Assembly (NCBI RefSeq): GCF_033807715.1 | Contig: NC_084599.1 | Span: forward strand, 11,427,625 to 11,491,624 | Source: Cololabis saira | Lineage: Eukaryota > Chordata > Actinopteri > Beloniformes > Belonidae | DNA length: 64,000 bases | Reading direction: 5' to 3' | Shown here: piece after piece, positions 13,600 to 26,300 of the stretch | How positions within the stretch are numbered: the stretch's first letter is position 1 | Layout: each line of letters starts with the position of its first letter | Position numbers and translations under genes: made by a program | The notes under the pieces: model-generated | Database searches by the model: none | Seen by the model: the letters and a program-made list of their open reading frames with translations, nothing else | What the model was told of the DNA's origin: nothing

Positions 13600-14352
13600 G
13601 GAGCCCCCTTTAGCCAGCCTCCTTGTGCTCACAGGGAAAGTGAGCGTCAAGAAGAAGGCGGGCACAAACCGCTTTTACTGCGTCCGATTGGGTCTCGGTG
13701 CTGTCAATCAAGCGCTTACGCGTTCCCATTGGCTGCAGCCTTTTGCATTTATCGTGCCATCTCGTCAAGCCGCTGCTGTGTAATCGCAGGTAACTTTCTT
13801 GCGATAGTCTTCCGCTGAACGACGTAGTGCTCGTAGCGCGCCTGCAAATTTGAGGACTACGGATGTTGTTCTCCTCTACAAAACATCCGAATTATACACT
13901 TCGGGGTTTTTGAACATCGGAAGACATCAAAGCTGGCCTTTCCCTCTCAAAAACACACCACATATTTCAAAGGCGTTTGAAATCGGATACCGCTGGCGTT
14001 GAGGCCCTCACTTCTGTGCGGAGGGATACGTTGTTGCGTCTGACAATGTGGACGGAGGTGGCGAAGATGTCTACGAGAAGAATGAAATCGCCTCAGTTGT
14101 AACAACAAAAACGGAAGACGTGATTTTAGTTACTATTATACAATTGTTTGCACTCAGACTTTGCTACATTGAAGCAAACACGTGGGCGCTTGCGTGAAAA
14201 AGAGCAGGCTTCCCGGGACAAAAGGAAGGCATCAACTGCTCCAATGCGTTTCATGCACTGAGGTCGAGATTCTCTTGAAGTTTTATGTTTTTCCCCTCGC
14301 CAGTCTCCGCATCTCTTTTTATTGTTGGATATCACACACTTGGAGTGCCGAG
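13600..14352 (+). promoter_or_regulatory. tcf3: tcf3 promoter and probable first (non-coding) exon
   Basis: CpG density rises sharply here compared with the flanks. Two inverted CCAAT boxes (ATTGG) at 13687-13691 and 13728-13732 suggest NF-Y sites, with transcription probably starting within the next 100-150 bp. A consistent splice donor, GAG|GTAAAA, ends a candidate untranslated exon at 14352. Another good donor, CAG|GTAACT, lies at 13790, so exon 1 may be shorter or the first exon may vary. The coding start lies about 3 kb downstream, as usual for E-protein genes, which begin with a non-coding exon. The exact start site is not visible. Confidence 0.6.
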
Positions 14353-17302
14353 GTAAAAACCAACCCCTACATTCTTACACTTCTACGTTTTTACGGGGGA
14401 TCATTTTGATTGGGTTTCATTGACAAGCTATTTTGACGCCCGGGAATTGTGGAAAAGTTTTGGGGAATGTGTGGATAAAGCGAGGGGGATGCAAGTTTTT
14501 GTGTGCTTGTGTATGGTTTTGCCAAGTGTGTGATGGGCTCCGTGTCGAGCCCGGAGTGCAGGAAATTACTCCTTTGTTCTGCTAAAGAGAGAAAAAAAAA
14601 AAAAGAAAAAAAGAGAGACTCCATTGACGTTAAATGTTTAGTACCGCCTAACAAGCCACACAGTTTTGTTTCTCATCGCGTGTCTGCCACTAACACAAGA
14701 CATATTCACTCCTAAAGGCGGAATAACACTGGCAAAGCGTTTAAGCTAAACTTTGCGATGTGGAGTGGACGTGTATTTTCCATACACACACGTGAAGTGA
14801 AGCAAACTTTCCATAAAATCCCACTGGTAGCCTTTTAAACATTCCTTTATGGACGTGTCTGGCCACCAGCTAGACTTATTTTATAGCACATTTGGCAGGA
14901 AATTCCTCCTGCTCCCACCCCCACCGTCTCCTCTGCTGAACTCCCTCATAATGCACCACTTGAACCCCTAAAGCCTGAGTTATGGTTCCGCGTTAAATCG
15001 ACGCGGATCTACGCCGTAGGGTACGGCGTAGGGTCTGCGTAGGTATGACGCGGGACCAAAAATCAGCCTTAATATGTGAAAGACAGGGCTGAACATTTTC
15101 TGCTCCTCTTCTCCGGGTCACGGCCAATGCACTTGACACGGGAAACACAACTAGAGGATATGCTTTTCCTTTTCCTTCTTTCTTTCTTAGTCTTGAGGCA
15201 GATGTCAACATCGTTCAAATTAGATAAAGAATGGGTTAATTGTTAGCAAAAAAGCTTGGCCCAGGATGAGGCCCGGCGGTTTTCATCAGAGAGAAAAATG
15301 TCCAGTCTACATCCTGGTGAGCTGCATGTTTAATGGCTGTTTTTTATGGAGGTTTGACCCAGAGTGGGAGTGTGTTTTCTTTCTTGCAAAAAAAAAAAAA
15401 AAAAAAAAAAAAGTACATTTGAATCAACAGTTTGAAGGGGTATTTTCTTTTGGCACTTGTTGTTTCCGTGCTAGTATCGTTGACATAAACACGTTATTAT
15501 TTTAGCTTTTCTCCTGTTTCTATAACTATATTTGGTTCATACGTGGAATAGCGATTGTTAACATAAATTATTGTCAATCTTAAAAGTTATCCGTCCTTAG
15601 ACATGGAAAATGCACGTGATTGAACCCCCCCCCCCCCTTTTTTTTTTTTTTAAAGCTATGGATCAGTTGACACTGATATTTAAAGTTTTTTGTTTATTCC
15701 TCCAGATTGTAGCCTTTGTTAAACATTGTTAAACATTAGGGGTTTATATGGGTTGTCCTACTGGAAGTGCAGAGTCTTGTGGACAATGATCCGACTTCTG
15801 TCTTGTGTGGGGTGACAAAAGACCCCCCTCTCTTCCAAAAAAAAAAAAAAAAAAACCTACTTGCTCCTAATATTGATCCAGTAGTAGCTGAAGATGCCAT
15901 TTTGTTACATAAAGCCCCTCCGTGTGCTCTGTACCATTTATGTGTTGGTGAGATGATATTTCGGCATGAAAAGTGCATGTTTGGGACCTCCATGGACTGT
16001 CCTATCTGAAAGTTTCAGATGGCGATGAGACTCATATTTAGTCAGTTTACAACTAGGACCATGTTTTGTGTGTCCTTCATATCCCAAAGAAGCTGGATTT
16101 GTAAAACTTGAATTGATTGCCCTTGGGTGGAGTTTTATTTGTATTTTTTTAATACATCATTAATTATATGATATATAATTTGATATGTGTTTGTTTTCTT
16201 TTTTTAGTAGTTACAGTCATACTTTTATTTATCAGCACAACCTTAAATGCTGAACTTTCCTTTTTTTCCCTGTTTATTACCTGCATGTTCAGTAAGACGT
16301 GAGTCTAATTTTTTTCTTTTGCATCACTCTTTCCTGGTTCCAATTTGCAAAAGAGACTGTAAAAGCACACCACCTGTTGGTGCCCAAGAGCCTCTGTTCT
16401 CCCACTTGCTCCCCTCACCACTAGTTTCCTGCGAGTCTTCAGCGTCGGAGAGAGGCCTCGGGTTTCCGCTGGAATGCAAAACACAGGGCAAATCCAGTAT
16501 TCATGATCACTGTCTCTTTTGACAAGCTTCTTTTTGGAGTTGACATATGGTAATTTTGTAATGACGTGTTTGCATACAGTCATTAGCTCTGCCTTTCACC
16601 CCCCATTTCCTTGGGCTAACAATAGTCCCAATTATGTCTGTAATTGTAAGTGTATTACAATCTCTTTTATGTAGCAGTGATTGACATGTGGTTGTTAGTC
16701 GCCAGGGTTGTGTAAAATGAAAGACAGTCTTTATGCCATTCCTTGGTAGTGATTTGACTAAAGGCAGGCTTTCCATCGGTTCATGGCGCTCCTCCCTCTG
16801 CCCGGATGGGAAGACAGTGTTTTTGAGGGGAAAATTTTTTATTTATACCTTTTTTAAAGGTGTGTAGTGTTTAGTAGTCTCCTGATGTGTTTATCTTTCA
16901 TCAGCCACAAAATTCAGTCTAGTAGTAATTTGAGCTGTTTGCTTTAGGCAACTGACACTCGTGTTTTTCAACATCACAAATGCACAATATTTGCTTATGG
17001 CATGCATAAATATTTTATAAATGGTCTGAATTTAAAAAAAAAATTGATCAATTGGTACAGAGGAAGTTGCTTTTGTTCTAAGGAAAATGCAAACGTACTG
17101 CTGCCGTACCCTTGCATTTGTGTCAAATAGGAGAGAAACATGGGTAAACATGGGTAGAAATACAAGCATTTGTTATAGTAAAGCTAGAGTAGTTTCAATC
17201 ATTAATGTCCACCATCATCCCCGTTTTTTTAAGGGAATATGTAACTTCTCGTTGTGCTTGCTAGTGCAACTAAAATCCTGTATTTGCAAATTTCTCTCAT
17301 AG
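14353..17302 (+). other. tcf3 first intron (non-coding)
   Basis: Holds the MITE at 14973-15068, poly-A and C/T homopolymer tracts (15390-15412, 15627-15652, 15837-15856) and otherwise unremarkable AT-rich DNA. No coding exon recognised. Confidence 0.6.
14973..15068. mobile_element. Short palindromic MITE, family A (copy 1)
   Basis: About 96 bp with terminal inverted repeats: the left end reads GCCTGAGTTATGGTTCCGCG and the right end is its imperfect complement, ending AAATCAGCC. CpG-rich core built from ACGCCGTAGGGTACG-type units. If the flanking A and T are counted in the inverted repeat, the element is bordered by TAA on both sides, the TWA-type 3-bp duplication typical of PIF/Harbinger MITEs. 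Related copies lie at 48014-48721 and 51791-51915. Confidence 0.8.
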
Positions 17303-17324
17303 GGTTTATTAGAGACTGAAGGGT

Positions 17325-17399
17325 ATGAACGAACAGCAGCAAAGAATGGCTGCAGTGGAAACTGACAAGGAACTCAACGACCTCCTGGATTTCAGTGCG
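17325..17399 (+). CDS. tcf3: tcf3 coding exon 1
   Basis: Residues 1-25, starting [20 protein letters not shown]. The exon opens after an AG at 17301-17302 and ends at GCG|GTAAGA, phase 0. It holds the LDFS core of activation domain 1, which recruits SAGA and p300/CBP-type co-activators in mammalian E2A. The start fits the family N-terminus. Confidence 0.97.
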
Positions 17400-20300
17400 G
17401 TAAGAGAGTGGGAGGGCAGTCTGGGTGGTTCTGGGTGGCAGTGGCACTCGAGGTGGGGGGCACTGGGAGAAAAAGAACGCAATACAGGTTTATGGTTTGT
17501 GCCATAGAAAGCTGAAAGTCTATGTAGGAGCAGTCGGTAAGGGGCAAAATAGGACGTTTTGGAACGCTTAACTTCTCGCTCTGAAGACGAAATTTGTGTG
17601 TGTTGTTTTGCATTCTTGGGATGCAGTGTCAGGGCTCATTAGGTCAATGTATAGAGTTAAATACTTCTATACATCAAGATCAAAAATGAATTCAGTGTTC
17701 AAATATAGGTTCAAATGCAATGAAGAAATGCGGGCCCACGTGAAGAAGGTCCTGCCACAACCAACCCGTAAATGTAAATAAATCAGGAACAAGTGCAGGA
17801 AATGGGAGAAATAATTTCACCGCCGTTTGTCTCACTAACAGGATCGTGGAAGAAAATACTGTTGAACAGTCAACTTCTGTTGTTTGTTCTTGACAGTTGT
17901 TCTTAAAGCTGTGCTCTTGACATTATCTACAAAGTGGATTTAGGTATTCTGTGCCGCTTTTATTTACCTGTTTTTTCATTTTCTTGTGAAGCCTTTCGTT
18001 GCTTTACACTGGCATAAACATTTCTGAGCCCCAGTAGATGGTTGTTAGTCTTTTCTCCCAAATGCACTAAAAAAAAATGAGCTGCTATGGCAATATTGTC
18101 AGCTCTGGATTAATATTATTATTACGAGCAGGTCAAATGTCAGTTTTTAACTGTTAATGACTATTTGCCAGCAGATGAAATAGTTTAAGTAATACCTTAT
18201 TTAAAAATGTAACTTTATACTTAATTCTTGTCATCCAAAAATTAACCGTGACATGCAGATGTTGGGAATTAACAGGCTTTTTTTTTTCTTTTTTTTTTTT
18301 TTTAACCCAATAACTAGCATGACTCTTAAGTGAATCTTGATTTTAATGATTTGTACTTTTCAGTTACTTGATTGAATAAGGTTGCGGTGTTCTTTAGGAA
18401 AGGTAACCCATGAAACGTAAACTAGCTCTGACTGAGGTTTTCGTTTTGACAGTGTGGTTTTTGTAAAGAGGGCTCGGATTGATCAGCTGCCAGTTTGTGT
18501 CAGCAGATATTTTTTTTCCATTTAAATATGACATCTATAATTTGGGGGAGAAGCTGTTGAACATTTGTACAAATTTCCTCCTTTTTGCTGGCTGGTCACA
18601 GAAAAGCATGCAGAGCTGGATGTGGAAGAGATAAAAAATAAAAATGTTAAAATGTTTTGACGCACCACCTTTGACGCAAAGGTGGTGTCAAAATAGGTTG
18701 ATTGACTCTGGTTTCTTATTTATGTAGTCTCCTGGTTGCGTAGATACCAGGTCTGTACCACAGACGCAGACTACTGGTAAAAAATGCCACACAGCAGATG
18801 CTGAGACCTCACCGTACGCTCATGGTACAACCCACACTGGATTGATGACATCATAGTTTAAGTATACATTAAGGACATTTTTTAAATGTGCAGTATGTGT
18901 CTGGAATGGTTTAATTTCAAAATGATATATTTGTTTTGGGAAACAACTAAGCTGTGTGGCTTGGTATACATACATGCACAAATACCATATTTTTTATAAC
19001 TGTGTTACATGTTATCGTGGACTGTATCAGCTGTGACGTCAACAAATGCCCTAACCACTGAAACGGTTTGTGTGTTAATTATTAGTGGAAATGGGATGTG
19101 TGAAGTGTGCCCTCCTTTCCACTGTTGGTTAAGACAGCCCTCTGCCTTTGTCTTGTAGATGTTTGCACCTCCAGTAGCCAATGGGAAAAACAGGACAATG
19201 ACACTGGCCAGCACTCATTTTGGTGCATCAGGTAAGCTTTTAAGCTTATTCTCAAAGCAGTGTTTTGGGTTTGTATGCATTTGCTTAAGTAGGTTTTCAA
19301 TACCTTATCATTTCTTCCTCAAGTTTTTTTTGTTTAAATTGGTGTAGTAACTGTGTGTTAAGTGTTGTCAGATTAAAAGTGTAATTTTGAAACATCTGGG
19401 ATTTGTAGCTACCAAGTTAAGTACAAAACTCAACTTAAAAAAAAGAAAAGAAAAAGAAAACAGCTGATGGGGAGGAGCAAGTGTTCAAAATGATAGCTGA
19501 ACAAAATCAGACATTTTCTTTCTCATAATCTGTGGGGTGTATATGTCATGCAGATGCTTTCAGTTTCAGTTGCCCAGGTTTTAAGATTTGTTTCTGCCTC
19601 AGTAGACAGATCAGTTTTTAATCTGTAGTGCTTTAGGATTAAATGTTGAATTTGCAAAACTACACACCCTCATCATTGTTCAGAAATTATGCCCTGGATC
19701 ATTCAGATTCATAAAGACAGCTTTTTACTGTCTCCCTCCCATTAAAGAAGGAAAAAAATGCTATTGATTTGTAACAGTCTGAAAAGTTACATGAGAAATG
19801 AATATCTCCTGATGTGCTACACTTCTTTGCCTGTTTATCCATTCCTTTAGTCTTTACTTACCTTTTTGAAAGTGCAAACTGGCTGTTTTTAGCACGCTCA
19901 AAGGCCTCAAGCCTTTCAGTGAGCTTTTCTCTCTTCCTGAAGGTTATTAGTATGTTGTGTTACTTTCGTTCCTCTGTCACTCCGCCAACCTGGCGTGTGA
20001 AATCAAGTCACACTCCCCAGCGTTCCCCAGAGTGAGAACTTGGCCACTGAGGAACAAAGGCAAAGAAGGGGGCTTAAAGACTTGAAACGGCACCCCCACC
20101 CTGAAGTGTAAAACACTCCTCCCCCAACACAGCACAGGGCTTTTACCCCTACTGATCTACAGGAAATGGCTCGAGTCTGAGACAATGTCCCTCACCCCCA
20201 GCTCACAGCCTCTTAAACTGGCCCAGCATGCATTGAGTGGCCGGAGTGGGAGAAGGAGCTTGTTGAATAGAGGGATCAGTTTGTGGAAGGCAGGATTGTG

Positions 20301-23300
20301 TTTGTTTCTATTACAGCGGGCAATTACTAAGCACTGAGGAGTTAATCCCCACCACCACCACCCCACCCCAAATGTCCTAAAGTGTGGCCCTTGTTCATTG
20401 ACACCCATTATAATGTGTTACTTAAAAAGCTGTCACCTCAAACTTTTGGAGATTCTATCGAACTTTTTAATAACATGAGTCAAAAAGCTAACAATTGCAA
20501 AGTGAAGCTCACAAGTTTCTTCTAGACACCTGAATCCATGAGGAAAAGTACATTTCTAATCACAGGAATGCACCCAGTCAATTTTGACTAATTTTTCTTG
20601 GCTTGACTTTACCCTCAGGAAGCCTATTTATTATAGAAATGATGACCATTAAAGAACGACATCCGTCCATGACGTCATTTAGGCAGCTTGTATATTCAGG
20701 GACCCTGAAGCGCGGGAACGGCAGTGAGCAGCCTAGTGGCCCACCAGACCACCTCTATTCATCAACACAAAAGTGCTCAGAGGGGTGCTAATTGCATTAG
20801 GCGTCCTCCTCTCTTCCTCAGTGGCCAGAGCGCGTGTGTGTTCAGGGATGGGTGTGTTGTGTAGAAGGGAAGATATGGGGAAAGGAAAAAAAGGGGATTG
20901 GCAAGTAGTGTGGGATGTTTTAGAAGTAGGGGAGGCAGTGTGATGGTGTGTGGTGGGAGTTGGCCAAGCCCACAAGCCTTCAGGCGGGCGACCCCTCTGT
21001 CACCTCTGCAGCTGCTGGCAACGTCTCCTACCCCCTTCACACACAAATACGTTGAACACAACAGGCTTGTTTCCCGTAGATTACAACAAATAACACTACA
21101 TTTACACATGTGGTCTTCCTCAATGGATAACTTAAAGCTATGTATTTCACTTTTCCACACTCGGTTGTTTGCCAGGATCAGTTCTTTTCATGTACTTTTC
21201 TGTACTATGATGGCTGCTTCTAGGAAAACAAGACTTTAAAAAAAGAAAAATCTGAAAGGTGCATTACTTAATTTGAATTAGATCCTTTAAGTGTGCAGCT
21301 ATGAGAAAACTTCAGAAAATAAGCATTTTTTTCTTGTCTTATCGTTACAATTTGCGTCACAACACAAGCGGAAATCTAGAGGGATGCAGAGAACCTCACA
21401 ATCCTATGACTATTTTATTTGCATAGGTTCTCAATAATCCAGGTTATTCAATAGATTTTGCAGTGTTAATATTTGCTTAAATGAATTACTTCAAACCCAT
21501 TCAAAAATTAGGCTGACCATGTTTTGACAGACGTAATTAATTAAAAATGTATTCTTGTTCAAATCTCAGTTTGTTACACTGGAAGGAATATTTGAACATT
21601 TTTAGGAAGTGTCATCTAGCTTGTGCTGTCTCTTGTCCCAACTTCTGGCAAAATCCATCCAAATGCAACTCTGGAGCTGGTCCTGGTCATTTCTATTGAC
21701 AACTGTGTTATTTTTGTGGCACTACGATGAAACCAGCTTGCAGAGTTACGGTGAAAATAATGACAGACAATGAAGAGACTCAAAGTAATGATTGAAGAGA
21801 AATTAGTGCTTTAAAAAAAAGGGTGAATCTTAGACCGCATTGTAATCATTATTTTACTTCCATGTCCAGATTTACCTACCAAGACAAAAATTGCAAAAGA
21901 TATTTAGTGTTGCTTTGTTATGTCAGGAAATCGCGTAAATTTGACATTGCTGATGGTAATTGGAGCGTCCATAGTACTTTAGTATGTAGTATATGTTTTT
22001 TTAGCAATGAGTGGGACACATGGACATAAAGCAGTTGGTAATTTTTCACAAATGGCGCAGAAAAATTTATTTCACTATTGAAATGCATTAAATATATGAT
22101 ACAGTATCCCATTTGTGATTAAACTAGTGTGGAGTGCTGTACTGCCTCTACCAGCAGTATTGTTCCTGGCATAAAGTTATCAAAGGTGACATTTTTTTTA
22201 GCTAGTAATCAGTATTACGGCAAGTGGAAAAATTATGAGCATTTCCATTGCACTTTTTTGCAAAAAAAAAGTGAATTGTGTTTTGCAAATGAGCTTAATT
22301 CTCGTGACAAGTTGTCCCATGAGCGTAACTCTCCAAGAGTCTAATCCTGCGAGACTTATCTACAAGACAAAGAAGATGATGAGCTTCACTTTGAAGAAGA
22401 TGAACGTAAATATGTTTTAGTTTAGGACGAATTATTGCGATCGCTGCCACCGCTGTTGTGAAAATAGTCAACAGATTATGAAAGCAGGATCATTCAAATG
22501 GTCGTATGGTCTGGCTACATGACTACCTCCGTCACATTCAAGGCACGTTTTCACTAGCGGGAGTTCAGGGTAAATCTGCCGGTTCGCTGTAGCGCCGCAC
22601 AAGAATCGTTGACTGAAAAAATAGCACCGCTAACCAGGAGGTGAGGGTAGTGCACTTTTTTTTTTTTTGCCGTTTGTAAACGGCCATCAGCATAATAGAA
22701 AAATAAAGAAGAAAAACGTAAACAACGGATGCTACTTGCGTTGTTTTTTTTAAACATGCACTACTGTCGTAACGATGGAAAGTAAAAGACCCCCCCCCGC
22801 CAGACCTCTATATTGGTCTAATATGGCAACAAGATCTGAACCAACTCATCGGTCCATCTATTTTTTTTTCATATAATATCTAACTTCATAAAATGTGCTC
22901 GTAGCTAAATGTCTGTAGTCCAAATGCTTAAATGATTTGTATTCACATGATTTATGTTTACGCGCTGAATATAATTTAAAATCCCGATCAGCACAGACCC
23001 CCCGGCAGCAGGTTCCTGTCGGCCACCCTGAGTAACTCTCCTACTACTGTAGTAGGGGCTGTTTTTTGCCCCTGTAAAGGTTCCTGAAGGCCACATCACA
23101 GGGCTGTTCCTGGTAATGGAGATTTGCACAAACGGCCCGGCCCTGAAAAATCTACCCAGAATCCCCGCTAGTGGAAATGCACCTTCAGTGATGCTGGAAA
23201 AGTGCAAATGCGATAAAAGCAGCTCTTCGAAGCTGGTAAACAGGACGACAGAGTTTGCTGAGTAACTACTGCCTCAAGTCCAGTGACAAAGTTCAAAATA

Positions 23301-26300
23301 TGATCTGTTTAGCCGGCATCTGTCTCTCAGACCACTGTGGGCGAAAAAAACCCTGAATTGTTTTTATTTGTTTTTTGACCCCCCCCCCCCCACACATGGA
23401 CGCTAATGTAAACAGCCTGCTGGTTCTCTGCACAGTTTGCGGGCATCCTTGCATTTCTACTACACCTTTCCGCATTGCCAATTCACGCCGCACTAATTTT
23501 GTTCCCATTACAGCACAGTTACTACATCCCAAGGCAGTACAGTCGTGGAACGAAATGTTATACTGTTCCGGCTCTCATGCCTTTCACACAGCATAGTGGG
23601 ACAGGAATAAAGGGGGCTACAGGGGCAGAACGAACTGACTGTGTGAATGGGAGTATTGTGTATGAGAAACTTCCCTGAAATGTGTGACTCAACTCTAGTG
23701 TAATCCGTCCTGTCCCACGGGACCTCTATCTGAGAGAGCATCATAGTTCTGCTGTTCATCTCTCTCGCTGGAACTACTCGGCAACAAAATGATGGACTTA
23801 AAGTTTTGAAAAATCTGCATGTTTTGCCTCTATACTCTGTAACTTTGCAAACCATTGTGCTGAACCTGTCTTGGTATAGATGAAAGTACCGTTAGACTTG
23901 AAACTGTTGTCATGTTGTGCAAGAGCAGGCATGTACTCTGCAAATATCTTCCAAATATTTGGCAGTGTTGCATCATTTTTATTTTATTTCTGCTTTTCAA
24001 TGTATGAGAATCCACAGAAGACACTTGAATAGTATTTCACATTATTTTGAAAGCACGCACGTATCCTATGTTTAATGTGAGACAAGATGTTAACGATAGA
24101 AAGATCTCTCCTTTGGCATTGTCGGGGTTCTCGTAGGTGTCGTATCACCCCAGCAGCTCTTCACCTTTTTTTTAAATTGCTTTCAAGTTAATTACTCCAG
24201 TAAGTGTGAAAGAATGTTGTCAGACTACCCCTGCACAGCCACGCGTTCGATGTCCTCTGCACCCCTGTTGGCCAAATGGAGGCATCATAGGTGGATGGGT
24301 GTTACTTTCAAAATAGCTGCGAAGTTGAAGTTGCTTGTTGTCTTTATAGAGCTACACAGTGCAGGTTATTGTGAACAGATTATCCTTTTTTTTTTTTTTT
24401 TTTTTTTTTTTGAGAATGGAGAGGTTGGGTTACATGTATGTTTTTAGCACATGTGCAGTTGCTTGTGATCTAGTAATTTTGGATGACGCCAGGGTGCCTC
24501 GAAGAAAAAGATGATTAGGTATGATGGAGGGGAGCAGAATTTTTGTTTCTCTGTTCCCCAAAGTGGATTTAGTTTTATTACATTCTTTTTTTTCTTAATC
24601 TTGCTAATTTACTATTACTGTACATCTTCGGGCACCAATATTTGGCTGAAGTGTCTTATGCAAAGTATGTCATCTTTGTTGAGCTGTGAGCTTTTCACTG
24701 GTGTCCATTTGCACATGGTTGACAATAGTGCAGTGCTCTATTAGTGGTCTGGCTTTTCAGCACTGCTGGTCTGACAGTGGGCAAAGCGGATGTTTTAGGT
24801 CCCCTCTCCTCCCTGCTCGCCTGATTCTCCATGCCACTGGCATCAGCTCCATAGATCATGCCTGTCGCAGCGTGTGTAGGTGCTTGCACCGCTCTGTTAG
24901 TCTCATCGCTCATTCTCACTCGTCAGACAAGCTGCTGATCTCACCCAGACCTCGCTCTCTCCCTCTCTCACATTTTTTTAATTAGGTAAAAATCAAAGAC
25001 GAAATATGAATATTCATAAGGAAGCTGCATTAATATGCACAATTATGCAAATCAGCATGCAATTAAGCCTTGTGTCTCCAGAGAGCCTGGATGGCATTAG
25101 TGCATTAGACAGGGAGAAGGGGATGATGGGGGTATTTTGGAGTTTTCAGCTTCACCGGTCTTTGGCTGTGTTTTTCTTTGTGCCACACATCATTTCTTTC
25201 TCTAAGTAAAATAAGCTGGTGCAGTTTTTGGCTTTATATAATTTTGTCTGTGTCAAATTCACTTGGTATAATTCAAATGTAGCTTAGATTAGGTCTTTTT
25301 TTCCTTTTTTACCCTATGGTTTGGATCAGGGAGTGAATGGTTAATTTTCTGCTATTCAGTGACCATAATGAACCCTAATGGGAACATTGCACAGCATTTC
25401 ATACATGTTTTCTCTTAAATTGGTTTGACATTGCAGTGCAACTCAAATAGAAATATTTTTCATGAGTAGTAGCTCTTTTTCCTGCTTTATTGTGACCACT
25501 TTAGGAAATTGGATGTCAAGAATATTATGGCCCGACGGACTCCATGACATACAATATTAGAACATTTCTACATATCTGATAAAGCTAATAATGTTTTTTT
25601 TGGGGGGGGGGGATTGTAGAATTTTATTTTTCTTTCAGCATTAATTTAGTCAGTGTCATGATCATTTCAAATGTACAAATGTTGTCATTCTTATCTATAT
25701 ACCTTTTCTACAGCAATAGATGAGCGCAGCGGCTCTGGGTCTTGGGGGTCTGCAGAGCAGAACAGTCCTTCATTCAGCCAAGGACGGGTAAGATCTAAAT
25801 AAACATTCTCATTCTCTTAGTCACTCTTCATTTTAAGTTTGCATATCTGAGGGGTAACACCAGATGCCATGATATTGTCGCACACTCACATGTATTCAGT
25901 GAATCATGCTGCCAAAACTGAAAATGTACACCATCTCTCCCCCGACCACCTTAGCTTAACAGCTTAGCTCATTTTTTTTGCTGCGTGCCATATTTGATTT
26001 GAAATGGTCGTTTTTACTTTCTACCTAATAACATTGGCCCGGGATTCTGCATTGGCACGCTCTAGTAGCTGAGAACCTCTGTCGAAGCCCAGAAGTAATT
26101 GCAGCTTCACATCCACCATAACTGTCTTGGCACAACTCCGTGCAAATACAAGGAAAAAGTGGTGAAATAGATGCAAAAAGCTTTGATTACCACAAGTTGA
26201 TAATTAAGGAAGTCGGTTTGAATCCCCTGAGCCGATGCAGATCTGTTTGGCATAGATCCTGTTAGAAAAACAGAGGGAGGTTAACTACTAAGCCATATAA

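Larger units (their letters stand above)
1..13600. other. Upstream intergenic region, no gene recognised
   Basis: No reading frame here resembles a known protein. Open frames are short and sit on microsatellites or AT-rich DNA, and none chains into spliced exons that I can recognise. The stretch holds CA/TG microsatellites, G-runs and several blocks rich in POU/homeodomain-like words that could be regulatory, listed separately. It lies upstream of tcf3, so distal tcf3 enhancers are a reasonable guess. In human the gene on this side of TCF3 is ONECUT3, and I see none of its cut or homeobox coding sequence. Confidence 0.7.
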
